Position numbers and translations under genes: made by a program. Positions 14,770 through 22,202 of a stretch of DNA of 64,000 bases are shown here, in pieces. Source of the DNA: Paenibacillus sp. GM2 (GTDB lineage Bacteria; Bacillota; Bacilli; Paenibacillales; Paenibacillaceae); assembly GCF_900069005.2 (NCBI RefSeq), contig NZ_LN831275.1:1-64000 (forward strand), read 5' to 3'. Numbering within the stretch: position 1 is the stretch's first letter; every line of letters begins with the position of its first letter. The notes under the pieces are model-generated. The model saw nothing but the letters and a program-made list of their open reading frames with translations, did not search any database and had not been told where the DNA came from.

Positions 14770-15565
14770 CGAGAATACTTACCTCCTCATTGCTTGGTGC
14801 AAATAACTCCAATGGGGGATGTTTGTTCCTGCGCTTCCGATTCGCTTGGTTAAGATAGTTCTCAAAATTAGTAGGTGTAAAAAGGGTATTAGGTCGTAAA
14901 TACTTCTCGTACTTATCATTACCTAGCCACTCTTCAACTTTGATATCTATCACCTTTTTCAAATCTTCCATTGTTCGCCCATCATTCAATCTTCCGGAAA
15001 TCAATTCAACCGTCCTTTTGGTTTTACTGCTGTAGTTCGTTCCTACCTTCTCGTTGAGATAGGAAACGATCTCGACAATATATTCTTTATTGTCATTATT
15101 AACATTATTGTTTATATTGTCGGGTTGCCGTTGCTTTCGTGGAGGGTTCGTTGATGAGTCGACGTTGCCTTCGTCGTTGCTTTCGCTAGTTGCCTGACCT
15201 TGATAATCCGCATAATTACTAATGGTTACAATGATTGCTTGCGTTGCTTTCGTCGTCGTGATCATCGTTGCTCTCGCGTTGCCTTCGTGGGGCCTTCGTT
15301 CCGATTTCATCGCTTTACCGCGTAAAAACTCTAATACCTGGTACACTTGGTCCTTGGTAGGCCGTTCCACTCGGGCTCCTACACGCCATTTACAGGCTTC
15401 TATGATCTCTGGAATAGATGTTCTTACCTGTCCTCTCTTTAAGCCCTTATAGTCTGAATGCTGGGCAGACAAAAGGAGATAGATCCAAACTTTAATGTAT
15501 AAGGGCGGCTTCTCCCAAATCTCGCTTTCAATCATTTTTCGATGTAGACTAATCCATCCGTTCAT
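14726..15565 (-). CDS. Phage replisome organizer (DnaD-like, Phg_2220_C)
   Basis: A 279-residue protein. The N-terminal winged-helix region is residues 1-95 (GWISLHRKMIESEIWEKPPLYIKVWIYLLLSA, then VRTSIPEIIEACKWRV). A variable, low-complexity hinge (100-155) follows, then the conserved phage C-terminal domain (VSYLNEKVGTNYSSKTKRTVELISGRLNDG, KYLRPNTLFTPTNFENYLNQ). Such proteins bind the origin and load the DnaB helicase, which here is the next gene. The hinge-coding DNA contains six iteron-like repeats. The ATG has AGGTGG very close upstream (4-5 nt). Complete. Confidence 0.9.
   Translation of the reverse strand: MNGWISLHRKMIESEIWEKPPLYIKVWIYLLLSAQHSDYKGLKRGQVRTSIPEIIEACKWRVGARVERPTKDQVYQVLEFLRGKAMKSERRPHEGNARATMITTTKATQAIIVTISNYADYQGQATSESNDEGNVDSSTNPPRKQRQPDNINNNVNNDNKEYIVEIVSYLNEKVGTNYSSKTKRTVELISGRLNDGRTMEDLKKVIDIKVEEWLGNDKYEKYLRPNTLFTPTNFENYLNQANRKRRNKHPPLELFAPSNEEVSILDEIYRRRNETGPTE
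15129..15288 (+). repeat. Iteron-like repeats, candidate replication origin
   Basis: Six copies of the 12-mer CGTTGCYTTCGY lie at 15129, 15163, 15175, 15242, 15266 (one further mismatch) and 15277. Two pairs abut head to tail. They sit in the hinge-coding part of the initiator gene, as iterons do in the lambda O gene and many Firmicutes phage initiators. The likely ligand is the winged-helix domain of the protein encoded by the same gene. Confidence 0.7.
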
Positions 15566-15577
15566 CAAACCACCTCG

Positions 15578-15850
15578 TTATTTCTGACCGAATGCCATTT
15601 GCAATAGTCGCTTCAAAGAATCATCCCCTTCAACCATGCGATAAATAATCTGAGCTACAAAGTTGCGCCGTTCTTCCAAATGAATTCCGTCTAAAGCATT
15701 TATCAATGCGTTTGAATCCGTGTCTCCCTGCACAAATGCCACCCAATCAAACCTGATGTGTCTATAGCAACCAGCGAAGCATTCTAACGGCTGCTTCGGG
15801 TATCTTCTGAGAAAATGTACAAGTTCAACAAAAGGAATGCCCTCAGACAT
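15578..15850 (-). CDS. Hypothetical protein of the replication operon
   Basis: A 90-residue protein, MSEGIPFVELVHFLRRYPKQPL..., with two cysteines in ECFAGCYRHIRF, a short FDWVAFVQGD strand and helices in the C-terminal half (RRNFVAQIIYRMVEGD, LKRLLQMAFG). AGGAGAGG precedes the ATG. The stop lies 12 nt before the replisome organizer start, so it belongs to the same leftward operon. No family recognised. Confidence 0.7.
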   Translation of the reverse strand: MSEGIPFVELVHFLRRYPKQPLECFAGCYRHIRFDWVAFVQGDTDSNALINALDGIHLEERRNFVAQIIYRMVEGDDSLKRLLQMAFGQK

Positions 15851-15943
15851 TACACACCTCTCCTTGACGAGATCATCCCTTGACTAATTTCTTGAAGTTA
15901 TGTAATAATGTCGCCAAGGGAATACCCATTGTGTTAAATTGCC

Positions 15944-16381
15944 TTAACGTCCGGCCAAAGACAGGTTAAGGTGATTTTTATTTCTCGCTAACTCGTTAAA
16001 CACATTGAGCAATACCGCATTTTCATGCTGTACATCATTTAAAAGTCGGCTCAAATCTTTGAATATGTCATGCTCTGCATACTCGGGATCGCTTGAATGA
16101 AGCAGCAATATTTCAGATACTTGATTCATTATGGAAGTAGTAAAAGTTAAGTTCCGTGCTAGTGGATAGACCTTTAAGTTTTCTTGACTAAATGTGACAT
16201 CATCCAGCGATACCCCATAAATATTGCAAAGTTCAATTGCCTCATCCGCAACCAATTCCCCGGGATTTTCTTCAAACCATGCAATCCGTCTAACAGAGTG
16301 CCCCGTCTTCTCGGCCACCTCCTCATATGACAAACCTTTCTTCTTCCGCGCTTCTTGCAGAGACACTTTTTTTGTTCCCAT
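15944..16381 (-). CDS. XRE-type helix-turn-helix protein
   Basis: A 145-residue protein. Residues 4-60 form a Cro/CI-type HTH (KVSLQEARKKKGLSYEEVAEKTGHSVRRIAWFEENPGEL, then ELCNIYGVSLDDVTF), followed by a helical C-terminal region with LLLHSSDPEYAEHDIFKDLSRLL. AAAGGAGG is 8 nt before ATG 16381; an upstream TTG at 16387 is not needed. It lies within the early leftward operon, so it may be a second, Cro- or antirepressor-like regulator next to the main repressor at 18159. It is also truncated to a single HTH, without a peptidase domain. Confidence 0.8.
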   Translation of the reverse strand: MGTKKVSLQEARKKKGLSYEEVAEKTGHSVRRIAWFEENPGELVADEAIELCNIYGVSLDDVTFSQENLKVYPLARNLTFTTSIMNQVSEILLLHSSDPEYAEHDIFKDLSRLLNDVQHENAVLLNVFNELARNKNHLNLSLAGR

Positions 16382-16406
16382 CGCCAAAACCTCCTTTTTT
16401 TGTTCT

Positions 16407-17378
16407 TCAATGATCTTCCTGTACCGCTTTATTCGTGCTTATAAGCTTCAAGGTAGGCTTATTCGGAGTAAGAGATACTACATCTCCATATTCATCAAAA
16501 TCTGCCGTATAAGTCTGTAATGGCTTGCCTGTAATCTGTTCAAGTAGTTCAAACGGGTTAATCGCTTTAGTGCCGGTTTCTTCCTCATATTGATCCATCA
16601 TCTTGAACATATGGTCCATGAAAATATCGCATAGATAACAGTCATCGGGATGCTCAATCTTTTCTATAAAAATCAAATTTTCAAAGGTTTCTAAATCAAT
16701 CTCTTCAGGGATGCTTGCATACTGTTCACTAAACTTCTCGAAGTGTACACCGTCCCAATACTTCCCTTTCTTTTTTAGCGTAATCACTTGCAGCAAATCA
16801 TCTCGTTTTATAGTCTCACCATTCAAAAACAAACTGTGAATGTTAAACATGTAATCCTGATCGTCTTCAAGAGCTAAGTCAATCAACTCTTTCGTTTTAT
16901 TTTGGAGAGCTAGTATATTGGTTTGAATGTTAAATAAGTCATCTGAACGCCCCTGCTTGGTCAGCTCCCTTGCCTTCATATCAATTTCTTTCAATTCAGC
17001 AAACAACTTTCTGATAACTTCTTTCTGCTGACTGAATTCACGCTGCAATTCGACTATTTTTCGGTAGAAAACTCTTAGAACAGCCAATGCATTTAGTGGG
17101 CCATAAGATTTCAGGCGATTAGTACGTTCAAATTCAGACTGCACAAATTGATCAACCCCTAACTCGGCGGCTTCCTGCAATAATCGCTCTCTTTCTGTTT
17201 CAGGGATACGCTTGTAAAATGCTGATCTGAATGATTTTAAAATTGCATTTTGATAATCATTCATCTTTAAACTAAGCGCTCCATGAATTAGTTCAGTTTC
17301 AATGGATTCGTGATTAAGCTTGCCAATCCAGTCAACTAATCTTGTCTCTAGTTGTTTCACATCAAAGGGGTTTAACAT
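16407..17378 (-). CDS. Large hypothetical protein with coiled coil
   Basis: A 323-residue protein. The N-terminal helical region is residues 1-100, a predicted coiled coil spans 105-170 (VLRVFYRKIVELQREFSQQKE, LFAELKEIDMKARELTK), and a C-terminal part contains CYLCDIFMDHMFKM. The CxxC may bind metal or be part of a redox pair. The ATG has AAAGGAA about 12 nt upstream. It is the first large gene of the leftward early operon, after xis, a position where single-strand annealing or recombination proteins are common, but no such motif is visible. Unassigned. Confidence 0.7.
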   Translation of the reverse strand: MLNPFDVKQLETRLVDWIGKLNHESIETELIHGALSLKMNDYQNAILKSFRSAFYKRIPETERERLLQEAAELGVDQFVQSEFERTNRLKSYGPLNALAVLRVFYRKIVELQREFSQQKEVIRKLFAELKEIDMKARELTKQGRSDDLFNIQTNILALQNKTKELIDLALEDDQDYMFNIHSLFLNGETIKRDDLLQVITLKKKGKYWDGVHFEKFSEQYASIPEEIDLETFENLIFIEKIEHPDDCYLCDIFMDHMFKMMDQYEEETGTKAINPFELLEQITGKPLQTYTADFDEYGDVVSLTPNKPTLKLISTNKAVQEDH

Positions 17379-17498
17379 CAGGACAACGTTCCTTTCGGAT
17401 TATATTTTTGACTATAATAGTATGTTGAAGTGGGCTATCGAACCATAAACGCGCCAGGTTTGTAATGCTTGTCCGCTATGGCAACTCTTAAGAGTCGC

Positions 17499-17687
17499 CT
17501 AAACTTCACCACCTTGCGCAATTATCTGATTCGCAATTATCCAACCGGCAGCGTGGTACTCAGATAAAATCCTTTCGATGCCTTCAGGAGTCTTCTCAAA
17601 GCAATCGTCACAAATTGAGATATGCACATTGCCATAAGTGATCTCTTTAATTACATTTCCAGTAGTCTGAACACCTCGGTTAGTCAT
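17499..17687 (-). CDS. Small hypothetical protein with CxxC
   Basis: A 62-residue protein, MTNRGVQTTGNVIKEITYG..., with a single ISICDDCFEKTPEG motif (CxxC) and a C-terminal helix (IERILSEYHAAGWIIANQII). Its ATG overlaps the stop of the excisionase-like gene (ATGA). The family is not recognised. Similar small CxxC proteins are frequent in phage early regions. Confidence 0.65.
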   Translation of the reverse strand: MTNRGVQTTGNVIKEITYGNVHISICDDCFEKTPEGIERILSEYHAAGWIIANQIIAQGGEV

Positions 17688-17896
17688 CCCCTTCCCCCTC
17701 CCCCTTGGATGGACAACTCTTTAATTTCAGAAGATTGGCTTCGTAACCAATTCTCAATAACTTCTCGGTGGAAAAGAATTCGACTACGAATTTTTATGTG
17801 TGGAATCTGTTCTTCTCGCGCCATTTTATAAATCGTTGCCGTAGAAACACCAACTAATTCTGCTGCTTCAATTACGTTTAATGTAATTTTTATCAT
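17684..17896 (-). CDS. Excisionase-like MerR/HTH_17 DNA-binding protein
   Basis: A 70-residue protein that is essentially one winged helix: LNVIEAAELVGVSTATIYKMAREEQIPHIKIRSRILFHREVIENWL. This is the usual form of phage and ICE excisionases (HTH_17/Xis), which bend DNA at att sites and shift the integrase to excision. AAGGAGG lies before the ATG. It is the first gene of the leftward operon, divergent from the repressor and controlled by the operators at 18021-18114. A purely regulatory role is the alternative. Confidence 0.8.
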   Translation of the reverse strand: MIKITLNVIEAAELVGVSTATIYKMAREEQIPHIKIRSRILFHREVIENWLRSQSSEIKELSIQGGGGRG

Positions 17897-18020
17897 TTTA
17901 TCCAGCCTCCTTGATTAACTTATAAATTCTCATTTTCTGCACCATCCAATGTTTTACGTCGTGGTCATTGTGCAGTGCGAAAACAACCCATTTATTCAGC
18001 TCTCATCATTCACCTCACAT

Positions 18021-18114
18021 ATATTCATTATGAATAATTTATTCTATGAGAATAATTTACCATGTGTTATTCTATTTGGCAACCCCTTTCATTGTGTTGT
18101 ATTCATTTTGAATA
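18021..18114. promoter_or_regulatory. Three repressor operators, TATTC-N5-GAATA
   Basis: Three 15-bp dyads of identical form lie at 18021-18035 (ATTAT centre), 18039-18053 (TATGA centre) and 18100-18114 (ATTTT centre) in the divergent control region. They are the obvious binding sites of the XRE repressor encoded at 18159. The first two flank the likely leftward promoter and the third lies upstream of the repressor's TATAAT. Confidence 0.75.
18053..18082 (-). promoter_or_regulatory. Probable leftward early promoter
   Basis: On the minus strand TTGCCA (18077-18082) lies 18 bp upstream of TAAATT (18053-18058). It would drive the xis-replication operon. Its -10 abuts the middle operator, so repressor binding should block it. 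Confidence 0.45.
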
Positions 18115-18158
18115 TTTTATATACTTTGATTAGTTATAATGAGAGGGATGAGAATTGT

Positions 18159-18710
18159 ATGGATTCTGAGGAACAGAAGAAATTATTTGAGGCCAAAAAA
18201 TTCGGAAATTATTTAAGAAGTTTAAGAAAAGGAAAAGACATGACTTTAAAACAATTATCTGAAGCAACGGAGCTTACCATTGGGTATTTATCGAACATCG
18301 AAAACGGTCGGAGAGGGATTCCTTCCCCAGAAATATTAAAAAAACTCGCCGATCCATTAGGTGTCTCTTATGGTGAGTTAATGTTTTATGCAGGATATTT
18401 AAATAATGAGTCGGGTATTTCGGAATTGTCTGCGGAAGAGAAAGAGGGAATAGAGTTTCAAGTACTATACTTAACAAGCGGTGAAGTCTTAAGAGGAGAA
18501 GAAGCCACCAACTATTTACGTTCACAAGGAGTAGTCTTTAAGAGCGAGGAAGAGGCAGAGGAAGCTGGTAAAAGGGCTGATGAATTAGAGTTGTTAAACA
18601 TCTTAAATAAAAGCATTACCTTATTTGGGCATAGTTTAACTAAGGATGACCGAAAGCGAATCGAAGAAATGCTTGAATTAATGTTTCCGCAATATGCCCC
18701 CAAAGGATAG
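18159..18710 (+). CDS. XRE-family lysogeny-type repressor
   Basis: A 183-residue protein from MDSEEQKKLFEAKKFGN. Residues 12-70 are a Cro/CI HTH (LRSLRKGKDMTLKQLSEATELTIGYLSNIENGRRGIPSPEILKKLADPLGV). The rest is a helical, acidic C-terminal region without the Ser-Lys autoprotease pair of LexA/CI proteins, so derepression probably does not go through RecA-stimulated cleavage. The frame is open further upstream, but GAGAGGG and a TATAAT at 18135 place the start at 18159. It lies between the operators and int. Confidence 0.85.
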   Translation: MDSEEQKKLFEAKKFGNYLRSLRKGKDMTLKQLSEATELTIGYLSNIENGRRGIPSPEILKKLADPLGVSYGELMFYAGYLNNESGISELSAEEKEGIEFQVLYLTSGEVLRGEEATNYLRSQGVVFKSEEEAEEAGKRADELELLNILNKSITLFGHSLTKDDRKRIEEMLELMFPQYAPKG

Positions 18711-18715
18711 CAAAT

Positions 18716-18820
18716 AATTAATCCCGGGCTTATTCAGAAGTTAATTTAGGATAAAGTAATGTCTGAAAAGCCTCATATAGCAAGGGATCTCCGTTTAAGT
18801 CCCCTTTTCCCCCTTAATCC
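18716..18820 (-). repeat. Right copy of 105-bp imperfect inverted repeat
   Basis: The reverse complement aligns to 4839-4943 at about two thirds of positions without gaps. It fills the space between the repressor stop and the int start, so it includes the int promoter and leader region. The C-rich plus-strand run AAGTCCCCTTTTCCCCC is part of it. Confidence 0.6.
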
Positions 18821-18857
18821 TAGGAAATACATATTAAAATGCAAAGGAGTGAATGAA

Positions 18858-20096
18858 ATGGCTAATATTCAAAAGCGCGGTGAAAATTCCTGGTTCTTTA
18901 CCGTGTATACAGGTAGAGGACCGAACGGAAAGTATGGACGCAAAACAAAAACCATCACGATTACCGATGAAGCATTACTGAAGACGACAAAGAAGCTGCA
19001 AAACTACTTAGACGATGAATACTCAAAGTTCCGTCAAGAAGTTGAAGCCGGTGAGTACATCGCACCCCAGAAGATGACATTCAGCGCCTTCATTGAGGAA
19101 TGGCGTACAAAGTACGCTTCCAAGCACCTTGAACATAAAACGCAATATACCTATGAATCGCACTTAAAAAAGCGGATCATACCTACTTTTGGGCACATGA
19201 GGCTTGAAGATATAAAGCCACTTCATGTTGTGGACTTTCTCGAGTCTTTAGCCAGGGACGGAAGCCGTGGTGATAATAAGGCCGGCAGCTTATCTTCTGG
19301 TACTGTTCAAATGAACCACAGAGTTCTAAAGAATATCTTTACTCGTGCTGTTGAGTGGAAGATCATCAAGACTAATCCTGTTGCTTCTGTTCAAAAGCCA
19401 AAAGTAACAAGCAAGGAAATTGTGCCCTATGATGAAGAAGAAGTATCCCACTTGCTCCAAGCCCTTGAAAAAGAACCCTTTCACTGGCGTATGATGATCA
19501 CTCTGGCTCTGACAACAGGAATGAGGCGGGGCGAATTATTAGGTTTAGAATGGAAGCACATCGACTGGAAAGCTGGGGTAATAGACGTTAATCAAACCCT
19601 GGTTCATGCACTTAAAGGTGAAATAATTGTCAAAGAACCGAAAACCAAGAACTCTAGGCGCAAGGTATCGTTGCCGGCCTCAGTACTTGAAGAATTACGG
19701 GAATACTATGCCTATAGAGTTAAAGAAAGGGACAAGCTGGGTGATGCTTGGAACGGAAGGGATCGGGAAGGACGTGAATGGAACTTTGTATTCTCACATG
19801 CTGATGGAACGCCATTTCATCACGAACGCCCGTATCTGTGGTTTAGACAGTTCATTATGAAGAACGGGTTTCGATACATTCGTTTTCATGATCTACGTCA
19901 TACATCGGCAACACTGTTGATTAACCAAGGGGTTCATGCAAAGATCATTTCTGAACGACTAGGACACGGAAACATTACAACAACCATGAACATATACGGT
20001 CATGCTCTCCGTTCAGCTGACCAAGCAGCGGCAGATAAGCTTGATTCACTGTTTTCTAAACGCGAAAATAAGCAAAGCAAAAAGACACTCGGTTAA
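18858..20096 (+). CDS. int: Tyrosine recombinase / site-specific integrase
   Basis: A 412-residue integrase. It has an N-terminal AP2-like arm-binding domain (ENSWFFTVYTGRGPNGKYGRK), a core-binding SAM-like domain (residues 65-170: TFSAFIEEW, KTQYTYESHLKKRIIPTFG) and a catalytic domain with Arg in TTGMRRGELLGLEW, Lys in VKEPKTKNSRRKV, the HxxR box FHDLRHTSATLL, the LGHG histidine and nucleophile Tyr in TTMNIYGH. AAAGGAG precedes the ATG at 18858; a longer frame to 18759 lacks a site. All catalytic residues are present, so the island should still be able to move, given Xis. attR follows 60 nt downstream. Confidence 0.95.
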   Translation: MANIQKRGENSWFFTVYTGRGPNGKYGRKTKTITITDEALLKTTKKLQNYLDDEYSKFRQEVEAGEYIAPQKMTFSAFIEEWRTKYASKHLEHKTQYTYESHLKKRIIPTFGHMRLEDIKPLHVVDFLESLARDGSRGDNKAGSLSSGTVQMNHRVLKNIFTRAVEWKIIKTNPVASVQKPKVTSKEIVPYDEEEVSHLLQALEKEPFHWRMMITLALTTGMRRGELLGLEWKHIDWKAGVIDVNQTLVHALKGEIIVKEPKTKNSRRKVSLPASVLEELREYYAYRVKERDKLGDAWNGRDREGREWNFVFSHADGTPFHHERPYLWFRQFIMKNGFRYIRFHDLRHTSATLLINQGVHAKIISERLGHGNITTTMNIYGHALRSADQAAADKLDSLFSKRENKQSKKTLG

Positions 20097-20116
20097 TCGT
20101 ACTGAGTGTCTTCTTT
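20082..20116 (+). terminator. Terminator overlapping the int stop
   Basis: AAGACACTC pairs with GAGTGTCTT around a 13-nt loop (closed further by GGT/ACT), followed by CTTTT. The int stop codon lies in the loop. Confidence 0.8.
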
Positions 20117-20156
20117 TATGTTGAATTATAATCATTTATTGTGGGTGTATTCGAAT

Positions 20157-20179
20157 TTTCACATCAATTTCACATCAAT
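20157..20179. repeat. attR, 23-bp direct repeat
   Basis: Identical to 4298-4320: two tandem TTTCACATCAA units plus T. It lies 60 nt after int and 85 nt from the 3' end of rlmD. Confidence 0.9.
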
Positions 20180-20264
20180 CTAGAAATTTTACATCTGTTA
20201 CAATCAGAATACGCTATCTGTAATACCTCACAACCTTTGATACATAAGGGTTTATTAATCTGTA

Positions 20265-21785
20265 TCATTTGCGCACAATTAAAACTACGTTCTCAATATG
20301 TGTCGTATGCGGGAACATATCCACTGGCTGCACCTCAACGGTGCGGTAGCCGCCGTCTTCCAGTACACGCAAATCCCGTGCCAACGTGGACGGATTGCAC
20401 GATACATAGACCACTCGCTTCGGCTTCATTTCGAGTATCGTCTCTAACAGACGAGGATTACAGCCTTTGCGCGGCGGGTCGACGACGATGATGTCGGCTT
20501 CGACGCCTTGCTCCTTCCAGGCCGGGATGACATCCTCGGAGGCGCCGACCTCAAAGGTTACGTTATTCATGCCGTTCAGCTCCGCATTGCGACGCGCATC
20601 TTCAATCGCTTCCGGTACAATTTCGACTCCATATACTTTAGCGGCATGCTGCGCCAGGAACAAGGAAATGGTGCCGATTCCGCAATAAGCGTCGATTACC
20701 GTCTCTTGGCCGGTGAGTCCGGCATATTCTACAGTTCTCCCGTACAACAACTCGGTCTGCACAGGGTTCACTTGATAAAAAGAACGCGCCGAGATGGCGA
20801 ACTTCACATCTCCGATATAATCATAGATCGTCTCACGCCCCCACAGGACGCGGGTGACATCGCCAAAGATGACATTCGTCTGTCTCTTATTCACGTTCTG
20901 ACAAATGCTCGCGACCGCTGGAATTTCATTGCGGATCGCTTCGATCCACTCCTTGACATGGGGAATCTTGTCCCCATTCGTCACTAGAACGAGCATCATT
21001 TCGCCCGTACGGAAGCCTACCTTCACGACAACATGGCGAAGCAAACCTTGTCCGGATTCCTCATCGTAGGCAGTGATGCCAAGACGACGAGCGATCTCCT
21101 TCACTCTAGCAACTACAGCGTCATTACTCTCATGCTGGATGAGACAGGTCTCCATGTCGATGATGCGATGGCTGCCACGGGCATAAAAACCGCCGACCAA
21201 GGCCCCATCCGTCACACCAACAGGTACTTGAGCTTTGTTGCGATAACGCCATGGTTCAGACATTCCCAGGGTCGGAAGCACCTTAATAGGGTCAACTTGC
21301 TTCGCCAGGCCCGTTCCTTCAGAGTTCCAAGCATTCTTTCGCTCATCTGGCACTGCAGAGCTCTCCTCTTCCTTCGCTACCGTCAGTTTCCCGATCCGCT
21401 CCAGGGCATCTACGACATGCTGACGCTTCCACTCCAATTGGCCCGAATAGCTCAAATGTTGAAGCTGGCAGCCGCCGCATTGATGATAGATCGGGCAAGG
21501 CGCTGCTACACGCTGCGGACTGGTCTGAAGCAGCTCTAGCAGCTTGGCGTAACCATACTGCTTCTTCGTCTTCAGCACCTTGACCCGCGCTTGTTCACCC
21601 GGGAGCGCCCCTGCGACGAACAGCGTGTAGCCTTCGGCACGGCCTACACCCTCACCGTCATGGTTCATCCCGATGATGTCGATCATTACCTCGTCATTCT
21701 TGGCAACCGGTAATCCGGCTAGCGCTTCCTTATTACCTGTATCCGCTGCCTTCCTGCCTCTTGCCCGATCCCGCTGTTTCCTCAT
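20265..21785 (-). CDS. rlmD: 23S rRNA (uracil-5-)-methyltransferase, RlmD/RumA type
   Basis: A 506-residue SAM-dependent enzyme. It has a TRAM RNA-binding domain (residues 30-90: [34 protein letters not shown]), the iron-sulfur cluster cysteines [15 protein letters not shown], and a Rossmann domain with [36 protein letters not shown] and the catalytic [12 protein letters not shown]. It methylates U1939-type positions of 23S rRNA; in Bacillus one enzyme (RlmCD) makes two sites. The start is uncertain: GTG 21809 or ATG 21785, neither with a strong binding site. It is next to dagK as in B. subtilis (yerQ-yefA). Confidence 0.9.
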   Translation of the reverse strand: MRKQRDRARGRKAADTGNKEALAGLPVAKNDEVMIDIIGMNHDGEGVGRAEGYTLFVAGALPGEQARVKVLKTKKQYGYAKLLELLQTSPQRVAAPCPIYHQCGGCQLQHLSYSGQLEWKRQHVVDALERIGKLTVAKEEESSAVPDERKNAWNSEGTGLAKQVDPIKVLPTLGMSEPWRYRNKAQVPVGVTDGALVGGFYARGSHRIIDMETCLIQHESNDAVVARVKEIARRLGITAYDEESGQGLLRHVVVKVGFRTGEMMLVLVTNGDKIPHVKEWIEAIRNEIPAVASICQNVNKRQTNVIFGDVTRVLWGRETIYDYIGDVKFAISARSFYQVNPVQTELLYGRTVEYAGLTGQETVIDAYCGIGTISLFLAQHAAKVYGVEIVPEAIEDARRNAELNGMNNVTFEVGASEDVIPAWKEQGVEADIIVVDPPRKGCNPRLLETILEMKPKRVVYVSCNPSTLARDLRVLEDGGYRTVEVQPVDMFPHTTHIENVVLIVRK

Positions 21786-21894
21786 GGCTACCGCTTCACT
21801 TCTTTCCACTTAAGTCTAAGTCTATTTCATGTTACGACGTACACTCTCTCACTTCATGCAAAACCCCCGCCAATAAGGCAGGGGAACGCTGATT

Positions 21895-22170
21895 CCAGTT
21901 TCTAACGAAACTGGGTATCGTTATTTGGAACCCAAAAAGCTTCTGCAAATTTTAACGAAACTAGGTAGCGCTATTCGCTCAAATCAGGAGCTTAAAGCCC
22001 CTATTTCTCCCTAATAACGATCCAGAGTTTCGTTAGATTAAAATTGCCGCTATTAATGCGGAAATAGCGATCTGTAGTTTCGTTAGAGCTTCAAACGATT
22101 GGTTAGCTTCGTTAAAGTCCCAAACGATTAGCTTCCATCGTTAAGGCTTCAAACGCCTGCCTAACGGTCA
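21895..22170. repeat. Cluster of dispersed intergenic repeat, GAAAC variant
   Basis: Four copies of a roughly 25-bp element lie here, two as TAACGAAACT-N6-CG-Y-TATT (near 21903 and 21952) and two inverted (near 22016 and 22060, ending TTTCGTTAGA). Shorter AACGATT/CGTTAA units follow to 22170. The same layout, with a GGAAATG variant, recurs at 42737-42925. It lies between the rlmD start and the dagK stop. Confidence 0.7.
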
Positions 22171-22202
22171 TATCCGCAAACGAACCACGCTTAAATCTTC
22201 TT

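Larger units (their letters stand above)
4298..20179. mobile_element. Integrated phage-satellite-like island or trimmed prophage (15.9 kb)
   Basis: A perfect 23-bp direct repeat bounds this segment, with a tyrosine integrase next to the right copy. Inside, almost all genes run leftward from a divergent control region (repressor 18159-18710, xis-like 17684-17896). They pass through replication genes (DnaB-type helicase, replisome organizer with iterons) to a terminase-small-like protein, a tape measure protein and a DUF3800 gene. No large terminase, portal, protease, capsid, tail tube, baseplate, holin or endolysin gene is visible. An IS3-family copy (6174-7460) has entered later. Size and module order resemble phage-inducible chromosomal islands, but a deletion derivative of a siphophage prophage would look similar. 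Confidence 0.85.

Noticed and set aside
15129-15288. Repeats as mere low-complexity coding sequence
   Set aside because: The translated repeats fall in different reading frames, so DNA-level selection fits better than a repeated peptide.
4298-20179. Integrative conjugative element
   Set aside because: No relaxase, coupling protein or type IV secretion gene is present; the replication and tape measure genes are phage-type.
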